DNA of 64,000 nucleotides from Nitrospirae bacterium YQR-1 (GCA_039908095.1 JAMOBJ010000010.1:1-64000); one strand, 5' to 3'. Counted from the stretch's first letter, positions 26,798 through 35,625 are shown. A program made the numbers and translations. Notes: generated by a model not told the origin, from the letters alone.

Positions 26798-26916
26798 ATC
26801 CTGTCTCTCCCTGTTATATCTCATTTAAGACTCATGAGAAAATATTATCAGTTTTTACGGCAATTTATGCAAGTGTAAATTTAAAAAGATTTAAGTTACC
26901 AGTTTTTCCATGTATT

Positions 26917-27099
26917 TCATTTATCATAACCGGAAGGTTTTTCAGTCTTTGAACCCAGCAAGTCACCGCAGTGATTGCACAGATAATCATAAACGGTACA
27001 ATCAGACTGCGCTGAGATGGTTTTTTCGGTGACTGCAACCGCCTGTTTACACCTGTTACAATAAAGTGATTTAGCAATAAATTTATCAAATTGCTTCAT
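26917..27099 (-). CDS. Small zinc-ribbon-like protein
   Basis: A 60-residue protein with two CXXC pairs (CNRCKQAV, CNHCGDLL), probably one zinc site. GGGAC lies seven bases before the ATG. No signal or membrane segment is present. The overlapping frame on the same strand is less convincing because it lacks this pattern. Unknown function. Confidence 0.55.
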   Translation of the reverse strand: MKQFDKFIAKSLYCNRCKQAVAVTEKTISAQSDCTVYDYLCNHCGDLLGSKTEKPSGYDK

Positions 27100-27382
27100 A
27101 ATTTAGTCCCTGCCATAAAGGCATGACGGTGCTCTCCCTTACTGTGAGTCTTATATTTTAAAATTTAATTAATAATAACACATTTTACATCTTTTGGTGA
27201 AATGTGGAAAGACAAGGACCTTGACTTTTTTATACCCTCAAGCGTTAAAATTAATGAAATGAAAAGGTTTGTTTTAAAAAACACTTGCGCACACTAAATG
27301 CTACAGAGCCGGTAATTATGCCGGGGGGCTGCTAAAACCCATATGTATAAACTCATTGAGATCACCATGTCTTTAAATACAG

Positions 27383-30103
27383 ATGCCGACAGCTAATTCC
27401 ACATATTCGGTCCCTTTATGGCTCTACGAGGCCGCTCAAAAATACCCTGAAAACATTGCGTTTATTCAATACCACAAAACACAGGATTCTTATTCCAAAA
27501 CAGAAATAACGTACAGTGCGTTTTTAAATAAAACTCTCAACATAGCACAGCACTTATCCGTGCTGGGAGTTCAAATTGGCCACAGTGTGGTGATTTGTTC
27601 GGAAAATATGCCAAAGTGGTGTGCAGCTTACCTTGCAGCCTCATTTCTCGGTGCTACATGTGTCCCCATAGATTCCGAACTGGGAGATAACGAAATTCAA
27701 AACCTTGTCGCAGTCTCAGGGGCCGAGGTAATTTTTTCAGGCATTACTGTTAAAGATAAGGTCCAGGGGGCTCTCAGTGCCCGGAACAAAACAATAATTT
27801 CTTTTGACAGTCCTGAATTTCAAGATATTTGGGACTCCGATACCCGTTCAACTTTTAAGTATCAACAACTTCCCTCTGATGATGAGGTCGCCTCAATTAT
27901 CTTTACCTCCGGTACTACTTCCAAACCAAGGGGTGTTTTATTAACCCACAAAAACCTCTGCTCTGACGCTAAGGCGGTAATTGAAACCGGTATTATTTCT
28001 AACGGAGATAATGTCCTCTCAGTGCTTCCAGCCCATCATACATATCCGTTTATGTGTACATTTTTTGTTCCCCTGCTCCTTGGTGCAACGATAACTTATC
28101 CGCCGGGGCTTAAAGGCGTAGAGCTCGTTAACACTATCCGTAGCTGCCGGGTTACAGTCATGATTGGTGTTCCCCGGCTGCTTGATATGTTTTTAAACGC
28201 AATAGACAATAAGATAGCGGCACAGCCTGCCCATATCCAGTTTCTGACAAAAAATCTGCTCTCAGTGTCTGATTTTCTGCGAAGGGTATTTGACATAAAT
28301 GCAGGGACTGTTTTTTTCAAGACCGTGCTGGAGGCATTTGGAGAGCAGTTCCGATTTATAACCTCCGGCGGGGCAAAACTAAAACCGGAGACCATGAGCC
28401 GCCTTGAGGCTTTTGGTTTTACCGTGATAGAGGGTTACGGACTAACTGAGACTTCCCCTGTTGTTACATTTAATCCGGTAAAAAAACGAAAACCGGGCTC
28501 TGCCGGAATACCACTTAACAGCGTAACCATTAAAACCCTGCAAGGCGCAGGGGATATCGCCGGCACTGCAGATACCGGAGAGATTTTAATCAAAGGCCCT
28601 ATGGTTATGAAAGGATATTACGGTGCAGTTTCCGGTGAAACACCCTCCGTCATCAAAGACGGGTTTTTACATACCGGAGACCTTGGGTATATTGATTCAG
28701 AGGGGTACTTATTTATAACAGGACGCGCAAAAGAGGTAATTGTACTGAGTTCAGGTAAAAACGTTTATCCTGAGGATGTGGAGGCAAAGTATTTGGAGGA
28801 GCCGCTTATAAAAGAAATCTGTGTTTATGAGGAAAGTGACGGCAGGGGGAGCACCTCGCTTAACGCCTTGATTGTCTGCGATATGGATTACGCTAAGAAG
28901 ATGAAAATCTCATCCCTTTACGAGTCGGTTAAATGGTCAATCAACAAGATATCCACAGTGCTTCCGCCGTATATGAGATTAAAGGGTTTTAAACTCTGGC
29001 CTGATGAACTGCCTAAAACAAGGCTTGGCAAACTTCAGCGCTATCTTATCAAAGAGATGGTAAAAGCCGGGGCGGTTAAAGCAGCCGGTGATGATACCAC
29101 TGCTAAAGTTGAACCCTCCGGAGCGTATGCTTCCGTATTACTTGAGATAATTCGCACGGTTGCTGAAATTAAGACGCCGATAGGGGGTACTGACACCCTT
29201 GAACTTGACCTGGGGTTTGATTCGCTGAAAAAAATAGAACTTATTGCCGCAATCGAGGAGAGATTTAAAATCCGGCTTCCTCAGACAGTTATGGTTGAAT
29301 TACAAACGGTTGATGATTGCGTAGAGGCGGTATCGAAACTTGTTGAAGGGGGGGCGGTGGAAATGCTGTTGGATGGTACTTCAGTAAAAACCGGTTATTC
29401 GGAAATCCTGTCGAAAGAGCCGCCTGAGAAAACTGATCTTATATGCGCAGGTTTTTTAAACGGAACTTTTGAAAATTATGTAACAAGGGTTATGAATTTC
29501 ATTTTGAGAGTTTCTTTCAGAAAATTATTTGGGGCTGAAATATCAGGACTGGAAAACCTGCCAGGCACTGCGTACATTCTTTGCCCAAACCACAGCAGCT
29601 ATCTGGATGCCTTTTTTATATCCGCGTGTGTTCCGCATAAGGTATTTAGAAATCTGTTTTTTCAGGGCGCTAAGGAATTCTTTACCGGTTATCTTTCAAG
29701 CAGATTTGCACGTTATGCCCATGTAATTCCGATAGACCCTGGGGAGTTTCTGATGCGTGCTCTTTCCTTATCGGCATACCTGCTTAACCGCGGCAGGTCG
29801 TTGTGTATATTCCCGGAAGGAGGGCGTTCTGTGGATGGAACGCTTCAGCAGTTTAAAAAGGGGGTTGGAATTTTAGCTTATGAGTGCAATGTTCCGCTTG
29901 TGCCGGTTTTAATCAGGGGTGCGCATGATGTATTGCCGCGGGGAGCTTTTATTCCAAAGCTGCACAAGGTGGAAATTATTATAGGCAGACCGGTTTATCC
30001 GGATATAAACTCAGATAAAAACTACCAGGGCCTTGCCGATGAGGTTAAGAATCAAATTATGGCCCTGTTGGAGAGTTCTCAGCAGGAGCGCCCTATCGCC
30101 TGA
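27383..30103 (+). CDS. Acyl-CoA/acyl-ACP synthetase - ACP - acyltransferase fusion
   Basis: A 906-residue three-domain enzyme. Residues 1-540 are an AMP-binding ligase (P-loop IIFTSGTTSKPRG at about 172-184, GYGLTETSP, TGDLGYI, catalytic Lys in KTRLGKLQR). Residues 575-655 are an acyl carrier protein (LGFDSLKKIEL, phosphopantetheine Ser near 613). Residues 690-895 are a PlsC acyltransferase (catalytic CPNHSSYLD near 734, FPEGGRS near 810). The order suggests that a fatty acid is activated, loaded on the built-in ACP, and transferred to a glycerophospholipid or other acceptor, like Aas but with the carrier included. The ATG has no strong ribosome site, so the start is moderately sure. Confidence 0.93.
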   Translation: MPTANSTYSVPLWLYEAAQKYPENIAFIQYHKTQDSYSKTEITYSAFLNKTLNIAQHLSVLGVQIGHSVVICSENMPKWCAAYLAASFLGATCVPIDSELGDNEIQNLVAVSGAEVIFSGITVKDKVQGALSARNKTIISFDSPEFQDIWDSDTRSTFKYQQLPSDDEVASIIFTSGTTSKPRGVLLTHKNLCSDAKAVIETGIISNGDNVLSVLPAHHTYPFMCTFFVPLLLGATITYPPGLKGVELVNTIRSCRVTVMIGVPRLLDMFLNAIDNKIAAQPAHIQFLTKNLLSVSDFLRRVFDINAGTVFFKTVLEAFGEQFRFITSGGAKLKPETMSRLEAFGFTVIEGYGLTETSPVVTFNPVKKRKPGSAGIPLNSVTIKTLQGAGDIAGTADTGEILIKGPMVMKGYYGAVSGETPSVIKDGFLHTGDLGYIDSEGYLFITGRAKEVIVLSSGKNVYPEDVEAKYLEEPLIKEICVYEESDGRGSTSLNALIVCDMDYAKKMKISSLYESVKWSINKISTVLPPYMRLKGFKLWPDELPKTRLGKLQRYLIKEMVKAGAVKAAGDDTTAKVEPSGAYASVLLEIIRTVAEIKTPIGGTDTLELDLGFDSLKKIELIAAIEERFKIRLPQTVMVELQTVDDCVEAVSKLVEGGAVEMLLDGTSVKTGYSEILSKEPPEKTDLICAGFLNGTFENYVTRVMNFILRVSFRKLFGAEISGLENLPGTAYILCPNHSSYLDAFFISACVPHKVFRNLFFQGAKEFFTGYLSSRFARYAHVIPIDPGEFLMRALSLSAYLLNRGRSLCIFPEGGRSVDGTLQQFKKGVGILAYECNVPLVPVLIRGAHDVLPRGAFIPKLHKVEIIIGRPVYPDINSDKNYQGLADEVKNQIMALLESSQQERPIA

Positions 30104-30154
30104 CAACGGCGTTTTTTTAGAAAGAAACTTAGGATGGGTCCATGCTATTGTTTC

Positions 30155-30511
30155 TTACCACTTATCAGTTTTCTTTGCGATCTCAGTTTGTAGCGTCTCC
30201 AGCACCGGTTTAATTTTAGGGATAACATCTTTTACCGTGTACCAAATGAGAGTTGGCTGTATCCCAAAATAAAAATGTATAAGCTTATCTCTGAGTCCAG
30301 CCATTTCTTTCCATGGTATATCCTCATACTCCTTTCTGATTTCATCTGGTATATGTTTTACTGCCTCTCCAATGATTTCAAGTTTCCTTATAACTGCACT
30401 AACTGTTCTGTCATCATTTATGAAGTCATCATACCCGGCTTCATCAACAAAATTTTCTATTGCATTCATTGCAGCGATTATATCGTTTACATAAAAATGT
30501 AATTTCCTCAT
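30155..30511 (-). CDS. hepT: HepT-like toxin (DUF86)
   Basis: A 118-residue HEPN-fold ribonuclease. The diagnostic RX4HXY motif is present (RDKLIHFY, near residues 78-85), and the last Tyr is the residue AMPylated by MntA in the characterised pair. The N-terminal helix (FYVNDIIAAMNAIENFVDEAG) is typical. Its start codon overlaps the end of the nucleotidyltransferase gene by four bases, so the two form a MntA-HepT toxin-antitoxin module. HepT cleaves RNA; AMPylation by MntA inactivates it. Confidence 0.92.
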   Translation of the reverse strand: MRKLHFYVNDIIAAMNAIENFVDEAGYDDFINDDRTVSAVIRKLEIIGEAVKHIPDEIRKEYEDIPWKEMAGLRDKLIHFYFGIQPTLIWYTVKDVIPKIKPVLETLQTEIAKKTDKW

Positions 30512-30819
30512 AACGGTATTTTTTCATTGAGGACTTCCTGTCTGATTTCATCCCTTATAGCGCTCTCGGGCACTATGTCAACAGAGGGAAGCCCCAAATA
30601 CTCTTGTAGAAATAATGACAACCCCACGTGGTCAATAAGGTTTGCACCATCATCATATTCGACAAGTACATCGAGGTCACTGCCCAGTCTTTGCTCTGCA
30701 CGCACATAAGAGCCAAAAACACCTCTTAGTTCCGCTCTGTATCGCTCTCTTACGTACCCTTTGAGATTTCTAAGTATTTTTAATAGGTCCTCAATAGCCG
30801 GATTATTTGCAATTTCCAT
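30508..30819 (-). CDS. mntA: MntA-type minimal nucleotidyltransferase antitoxin
   Basis: A 103-residue nucleotidyltransferase with the complete family motif GSX10DXD (GSYVRAEQRLGSDLDVLV) and a third carboxylate in SVDIVPES. It belongs to the MntA antitoxins, which transfer AMP to the Tyr of the partner HepT. It precedes HepT by a four-base overlap. Such modules are frequent in genomic islands; here it follows the ligase-ACP-acyltransferase gene convergently. Confidence 0.92.
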   Translation of the reverse strand: MEIANNPAIEDLLKILRNLKGYVRERYRAELRGVFGSYVRAEQRLGSDLDVLVEYDDGANLIDHVGLSLFLQEYLGLPSVDIVPESAIRDEIRQEVLNEKIPL

Positions 30820-30921
30820 ATTTTTTCCCTCATCTGCCGCAGTTGTTTCAATTAACCATGTTATATGCTACACTTAAGGATACAGAGAACTATAAACTCT
30901 TTAGAGCAGGGATAAAAAACA

Positions 30922-31689
30922 TTAATATTTCAGAGTACTACCCAAAAGCGAATAAAACGATGTAAGCACAGGCGCACCTGGGGCAATATCAAAGACCGGT
31001 TTACCCAAAAGGTCAACAGTGGAGATACCATCGTCCTCAGGTAAAAATCCGCAAACTGAGAGTCCCCTTGTTGTAGCCTCTTTTTTCAACTCCTCGCTGC
31101 CCGCCTCCCTTACACGGTTTACGATTACATGTCTTTCCGATATTTTAAGTCCTAGCTCATCCATCAGCGCACTGATTCTTTTTGCCGTCTCAAGTGCCTT
31201 TACGGTGGCATCCGTTATGGTAAACATTATGTCAACGTTGTTTTCGGTTCTGCGGCTCAGGTGTTCCATGCCGGCTTCTGCGTCAATAACAACAAATGCG
31301 TAGTCCTGAGCGAGTTTATCGGTGTACTTGCGGATTACGTTATTTGCTGCGCAGTAGCAGCCTGGTCCCTCGGGCCTTCCCATCACAAGAAGATCAAACC
31401 CCCTTGCCTCCACTATGGACTGCTGGACCTGGTAGTCAAAGAGCTCCCCTGTGCTCATCCCACCCGGCCTCTGTCCGCTTAACCGGACACTTTCAAGCGA
31501 TGACTCCCTTATCCCGCCGATTGTAGCATGAACTTCCACACCAAGTGCCAGATTCAAACAGTAATTACTATCTGCGTCAACGGCAAGGATAGGCTTACCT
31601 GTCTTTTCCATTAAGTACCTTACGGTCAACCCTGCAAGGGTTGTCTTCCCTGTGCCGCCCTTACCGGAAAATGCTATTGTATATGCCAT
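30922..31689 (-). CDS. cooC: CooC-type CO dehydrogenase maturation ATPase
   Basis: A 255-residue SIMIBI-class P-loop ATPase with deviant Walker A FSGKGGTGKTT (7-17), DADSN switch region and Walker B-like VVIDAEAGMEH. The CXC motif in GPGCYCAANN (near residues 112-114), used for Ni-binding at the dimer interface, marks it as CooC rather than MinD or NifH. It should insert nickel into the active centre of CO dehydrogenase, implying a CODH/acetyl-CoA synthase somewhere in the genome. No cooS or acs gene lies in this window. It is followed by the DUF2155 lipoprotein gene's upstream neighbour on the same strand, 67 bases apart. Confidence 0.92.
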   Translation of the reverse strand: MAYTIAFSGKGGTGKTTLAGLTVRYLMEKTGKPILAVDADSNYCLNLALGVEVHATIGGIRESSLESVRLSGQRPGGMSTGELFDYQVQQSIVEARGFDLLVMGRPEGPGCYCAANNVIRKYTDKLAQDYAFVVIDAEAGMEHLSRRTENNVDIMFTITDATVKALETAKRISALMDELGLKISERHVIVNRVREAGSEELKKEATTRGLSVCGFLPEDDGISTVDLLGKPVFDIAPGAPVLTSFYSLLGSTLKY

Positions 31690-31756
31690 GGTAATAAAAC
31701 TCCTGTTTATCGGTTTACAGACTCATCGGTAAAGCCGGCGGTCTGTTGATATTTGC

Positions 31757-32347
31757 TTATTTTTTTCTTACTCCCTCAACCAAGATAACAGCATATTGAG
31801 GATGTTCAAATGGGTGAACATCAGGAAATCTGCTATATAACCATCCCGTAAAAATCTCTTTGCCGCCCTCCACAATAGTGACATTAACAGCCGGGTTGTT
31901 CGGTTCATTGGACATGGAAGTCATCGTAAGGGCGTCCATCCTGAAATCAGGAAGCAGCTGCCCAACATGTATAACAATCCCTGAGCCTCTAACCTTATAC
32001 TTGTCACCAATCTTAACCTCTGCAGTTTCCTGTTTATTGGTTTTCTTATCAGTTATCAATAACTTTACCGACTCCCACGTATTCTTTACGTCCTCCGGCA
32101 CAAGGATTTCCATTTTGGGTTTTACTGAGTCCTTACCGCCACCGTGCCCCTGTGGTTTCACATCGTCTCTGCCGTGAGAGTTTGTGCCGCCTGCGCTCTT
32201 TGAACCTTCGTTATGACTGACCATATATTTTTCAGGATTTTTCGGCACCTCTGATTCTACCTCTTTCTTTTTTGTGCACGATGTAAAAAGTAAAAATGAT
32301 ATCATCAAAAAAACGGAAACACCCATGCCCTTTTTATTTAACACCAT
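31757..32347 (-). CDS. DUF2155-like lipoprotein
   Basis: A 196-residue lipoprotein starting at the ATG at 32347 (an upstream TTG is less likely). The signal peptide ends FLLFTSC. A long charged, His/Gly-rich linker (including SHGRDD and GHGGGKD) precedes a globular domain with the DUF2155 pattern, ending IFTGWLYSRFPDVHPFEHPQYAVILVEG. DUF2155 proteins are periplasmic and of unknown function. The gene is upstream of cooC on the same strand. Confidence 0.75.
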   Translation of the reverse strand: MVLNKKGMGVSVFLMISFLLFTSCTKKKEVESEVPKNPEKYMVSHNEGSKSAGGTNSHGRDDVKPQGHGGGKDSVKPKMEILVPEDVKNTWESVKLLITDKKTNKQETAEVKIGDKYKVRGSGIVIHVGQLLPDFRMDALTMTSMSNEPNNPAVNVTIVEGGKEIFTGWLYSRFPDVHPFEHPQYAVILVEGVRKK

Positions 32348-32524
32348 AGCCGCCTTTTGCTTCAAAATTTCTCAAAGGCAAACTCTAAAACCAGCCTGCC
32401 GCTGTCTGATAATTTTAACTTGCCTGTAATATCTTTGTCAATGTTACCCCCGGAATCCAATGCTACTGTCTAATTGCAAAAGTAATAGATATTTCAAATA
32501 ATTCTGATTAATTTTTTAAAAGAG

Positions 32525-32623
32525 GAGATTACCACGTCGCTGTGCTCCTCGTAATGACGGATAGAAACGTCAACGCACAGCCCAGCGCCGTCATTGCGAA
32601 CCCCAAAGGGGTGTGGCAATCTC
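32525..32623. repeat. Imperfect palindromic intergenic repeat (GAGATTRCCAC type)
   Basis: GAGATTACCAC at 32525-32535 and GTGGCAATCTC at 32613-32623 are inverted ends with one mismatch; inner GTAATGACGG (32551-32560) and CCGTCATTGC (32588-32597) also pair with one mismatch. Sequence of this type (TCATTGCGAAC, GGCAATCTC) is familiar as a repetitive intergenic element of many sulfate-reducing and related bacteria. Confidence 0.75.
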
Positions 32624-32775
32624 AGCCCTTAAAGGTAAAACTCATTGACAACGAAATTTTGCAAGCCATTATAAAAAGGATATAACTCTGAAAAACTATC
32701 GCAAACTTCTGCAATTAGACACTACAATCATTGAGATTTGCTGTGGGAACACACAGAATATCAGACTCAGGTAAA

Positions 32776-32810
32776 TGTCACTTTATGTCAATGTGTGACA
32801 ACTTTTGTCA
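32776..32810. promoter_or_regulatory. Helically phased TGTCA boxes, candidate PilR sites
   Basis: TGTCA occurs at 32776-32780, 32786-32790 and 32806-32810, with the inverse TGACA at 32796-32800. The spacing is exactly 10 bases, one helical turn. They lie 51-85 bases upstream of the sigma-54 promoter. PilR sites in characterised pilA promoters contain TGTC cores at this sort of position. Confidence 0.65.
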
Positions 32811-32860
32811 GTTTTTATCACGAAAAATCTCTATTACCATCTATTCCGTGCTCTTTTATC

Positions 32861-32876
32861 TGGCATACAAATTGCT
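32861..32876 (+). promoter_or_regulatory. Sigma-54 promoter of the pilin gene
   Basis: TGGCATACAAATTGCT matches the sigma-54 -24/-12 consensus (TGGCAYRNNNNTTGCW) at every position, with GG-GC spacing correct. It lies 172 bases before the pilin ATG, which implies a leader of about 160 bases. Confidence 0.9.
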
Positions 32877-33047
32877 ATAATATTAATTAGCAGACAGGGC
32901 ACGAAAGTGGATCATGAGACCGGCTTAATATGTTTGTTAAGTGAATGACAGGAATTATGGGGTTGGCTGAGATGATAGATTTAGGAGTGCAACTGTCGGT
33001 TAATGGGTGGTTTTTAACCGCCTATAAAAGCAATTTGGAGGTTTCAG

Positions 33048-33617
33048 ATGTTTAAAGTAATATCGGATTTGAAAAACAGAGGGGAACGAGGCTTTACTTT
33101 GATTGAGCTCTTAATAGTTATTGCAATCATCGGTATTCTGACGGCAATAGCAGTTCCTGCGTTCCTCGGGCAGAGAGAAAAAGCAAAAGTAAGAGCAGTT
33201 GAATCAGGTGCAAAGGGCGCAGTATCGGATTTACAGTCATATCTTGATGCATATGTTGCCGGAGACCCCTATATAATAGTGTCAGATGCATCAGGTGCAC
33301 AGGGTTGTATCCAGTCCACATTAGCTACCAACACCGGAAAAACATGTAATGCCGTTTATAATGAGGGTAGTGCAGGAACTTACACCGCATTTCCCGGTGG
33401 TATAGCAGGCGTGATTACACATTTTATCTCACATCACTCATTCAAAGGTGATAAGAGCCCCTACACAGGTAATACATTGTTTATTTCCGCAACCCCTGCC
33501 GCCGGAGATGAGGGTGTTGTATTTGTAACTCCCGCTGCCAGCCGTGCAGTTAACGTTTTGGCATATACCACTAATGTAACCACTGCTGTGTTCAGCCAGA
33601 TGGTAACCACCCGTTAG
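33048..33617 (+). CDS. pilA: Type IV major pilin (PilA-like)
   Basis: A 189-residue prepilin with leader MFKVISDLKNRGERG, cleavage after Gly15, N-terminal Phe and Glu5 (FTLIELLIVIAIIGILTAIAVPAFLGQREKAK), all class III prepilin-peptidase features. The mature 174-residue protein has two cysteines (QGCIQ, KTCNAV) able to form a disulfide, and a beta-rich C-terminal part. It should polymerise into type IV pili for attachment or twitching. Expression is from a sigma-54 promoter with upstream TGTCA boxes; a strong terminator follows. No pilus machinery genes are in the window. Confidence 0.95.
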   Translation: MFKVISDLKNRGERGFTLIELLIVIAIIGILTAIAVPAFLGQREKAKVRAVESGAKGAVSDLQSYLDAYVAGDPYIIVSDASGAQGCIQSTLATNTGKTCNAVYNEGSAGTYTAFPGGIAGVITHFISHHSFKGDKSPYTGNTLFISATPAAGDEGVVFVTPAASRAVNVLAYTTNVTTAVFSQMVTTR

Positions 33618-33656
33618 TTAACAACAATTGTCTCTTTACAACAGAGATTTAGAAAG

Positions 33657-33693
33657 CAACGGGAAGGACGTTAAGTCCTTCCCGTTGTTTTGT
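33657..33693 (+). terminator. Intrinsic terminator of the pilin gene
   Basis: CAACGGGAAGGAC (33657-33669) pairs perfectly with GTCCTTCCCGTTG (33675-33687) around a 5-base loop, followed by TTTTGTTT. A GGGAAGGAC/GTCCTTCCC stem of the same sequence also appears in the gap between tpsB and tpsA. Confidence 0.92.
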
Positions 33694-33703
33694 TTACACA
33701 ACT

Positions 33704-33812
33704 TATACCAATTCGCAGTCAGAAGTAAACGCAGGCGGAAAGGAACAAGCGACGCCCCTGAGCTTTCGCCTAGGCCAACGAAGTTAGACGATTGATTGCG
33801 GATTGGTATTAT
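33704..33812. repeat. Dispersed palindromic repeat, copy C
   Basis: Starts TATACCAATTCGCAGTCAGAAGTAAACGCAGG and ends TTAGACGATTGATTGCGGATTGGTATTATA. The outermost bases match copy A, while the inner TIR halves have compensating changes (AATTCGC / GCGGATT). It separates the pilin terminator from the next gene and ends four bases before that gene's ATG. Confidence 0.85.
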
Positions 33813-33816
33813 AGTT

Positions 33817-35625
33817 ATGAAAGACAACACCGGCAAAACAGCGTATCTGCACCATGCTGTTTATTTGGGTATTGTTTTTGCAGTTTCCGTTATTATCTAT
33901 ATCCCTGCATTTAAAAGCGGCCTCATATGGGATGATGATGAAATAATCAAAGGGGCAATGCTTTTCAATAAAAAAAAGCCCTATGACATTTTTACTTGTT
34001 ACGGTCTGTACTACAGACCAATAACAACATTGTCTTTTGCTTTTGACTATACTATCTGGCATATTAATGCCATCGGATACCATATCCACAATGTTGTGAT
34101 TCATGCTTTAAACTCAATGCTTCTATATGCAGCTTCTTTTATCTTTTTTAAGAACTGGAAGCTCTTTCCACATAATTTCTCAGGCGCCTCTTTTTTTTGT
34201 GCCCTCCTCTTTTCACTGCATCCCATTCATACCGAATCTGTTGCCTGGATATCTGCAAGAACTGATTTGCTTGCCACATTTTTCTTTTTGTTTGCTTTTA
34301 TAGCCCTTTTGCTTTTCTTACATGAAAAAAAACGTGAAGGATTGTTTCTTATATCGGTTTTTTTCGTGTTTTCTCTTCTTTCCAAGGAAAACGCTATTGT
34401 TTTTATTGCAATAGCTTTGGTATATGTCTTCATTGCCGGAGCTTCTAAAAAAGACGCAGCCCTTGTTTGTGTTTCTATGGCTGCAACGCTGGTTGTTTAT
34501 ATGTTTTTGAGAAAGTTTGTATGGTTGAAGGATTTATTAAAAACTCCCGGTACCTCAGGAGCTTTTTTAGTTAAAAACACCTCACCATACTCCGCCGTTG
34601 AAACCCTTATAAACTCAACCGCCTACTACTACGAAAAATTGCTGCTTCCGTTGAATTTAAGCATCATTCCAGAGGTACCCACCAGCTGGGCCTATCCTGT
34701 GTTATTTATTTTGCCGCTTATTCTATTAGTGTTTTTAATAATAAGACGGAACTTTTTAGCTGCTTTTTGGTTGCTATGGCTGGGGCTCACCCTGATGCCT
34801 TCCCTTGCTATAGCAGTGTCTCAGATAGCTGCACCTATCGGAGAGCGCTACTTGTATCTTCCCTCCGCCGGATTATGCTTCTTACTGGTTATGCTCTTAT
34901 ATCCGCCGCTGGAACACTCCACAGGCAGTGGCAGCAACCGGCCTTTAACCGGGCAATTGGCTCTGCTTGTTGTTATCTGTTTAACCTATGCACTGCTGAC
35001 TTATAACCGCCTCTCCGATTGGAGCTCTGATTTCACTATCTGGCAGGATGCTGCCGAGAAAAATCCCCGCTCCGATATAACAAAAACCAATTACGGAATA
35101 GCTCTGTTGAGGCAGCAGAAGTTCAATGAGGCGGAAAGGCAGTTTCAAGATGCACTCAATCTCAAACACTTAAGCCATGAAAAAAAATCTATCGTGCTCA
35201 ATTCTTTGAGTATCATTGAGATAGAAAGAAAAAACTACCACAGGGCTGAAACCCTCCTTTTTGAATCTATAAATGAAAACCCGCACAATGTCGGCTCATA
35301 TAATAATCTGGGATATCTGTATATGAAATTAGGCTCTCAAGCAGATGATTTTGCAGCAAAAGAACCGCTTATTCTGAAAGCCGTCGAGGTGTTTAATGAG
35401 TCACTTAAATATGCAAAGGAGATCAAAGAGATAAACTTTAACCTTGGGCTTTGCTATCTCGAACTCAACGATTTCCAACGCTCAAAAGCATATTTTGATG
35501 CTGTGATTCAAAAGGACCCTGCCTCTGACCTGGCACAGAAAAGCATTAACCTTACAGTATATCTGGAAATGAAAAAAAAGCAATTGCAGGACAGAGGAAT
35601 TTTACCTCCGGTACATAACCGATAA
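33817..35625 (+). CDS. TMTC-like membrane glycosyltransferase with TPR repeats
   Basis: A 602-residue protein: about ten membrane segments over residues 1-400, with GT-C style motifs (LIWDDDEI after TM1, YYRPITTLSF, HIHNVVIHALN, HPIHTESVAWISARTD), then a cytoplasmic or periplasmic TPR domain (about 415-590). The layout is that of bacterial relatives of TMTC proteins, which are proposed O-mannosyl or other glycan transferases. The ATG at 33817 follows the palindromic repeat directly and has no ribosome site. The position beside the pilin gene makes pilin or surface glycosylation an attractive guess. Confidence 0.82.
   Translation: MKDNTGKTAYLHHAVYLGIVFAVSVIIYIPAFKSGLIWDDDEIIKGAMLFNKKKPYDIFTCYGLYYRPITTLSFAFDYTIWHINAIGYHIHNVVIHALNSMLLYAASFIFFKNWKLFPHNFSGASFFCALLFSLHPIHTESVAWISARTDLLATFFFLFAFIALLLFLHEKKREGLFLISVFFVFSLLSKENAIVFIAIALVYVFIAGASKKDAALVCVSMAATLVVYMFLRKFVWLKDLLKTPGTSGAFLVKNTSPYSAVETLINSTAYYYEKLLLPLNLSIIPEVPTSWAYPVLFILPLILLVFLIIRRNFLAAFWLLWLGLTLMPSLAIAVSQIAAPIGERYLYLPSAGLCFLLVMLLYPPLEHSTGSGSNRPLTGQLALLVVICLTYALLTYNRLSDWSSDFTIWQDAAEKNPRSDITKTNYGIALLRQQKFNEAERQFQDALNLKHLSHEKKSIVLNSLSIIEIERKNYHRAETLLFESINENPHNVGSYNNLGYLYMKLGSQADDFAAKEPLILKAVEVFNESLKYAKEIKEINFNLGLCYLELNDFQRSKAYFDAVIQKDPASDLAQKSINLTVYLEMKKKQLQDRGILPPVHNR

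Larger units (their letters stand above)
32348..33047. other. Regulatory intergenic region upstream of the pilin gene
   Basis: A 700-base gap between the leftward lipoprotein gene and the rightward pilin gene. It holds an imperfect palindromic repeat (32525-32623), a phased series of TGTCA boxes (32776-32810), a sigma-54 promoter (32861-32876) and a long pilin mRNA leader. No coding sequence is evident. Confidence 0.7.

Noticed and set aside
30097..30118. CGCC/GGCG stem and T run at the end of the ligase-ACP-acyltransferase gene
   Set aside because: Only four base pairs; too weak to call a terminator.
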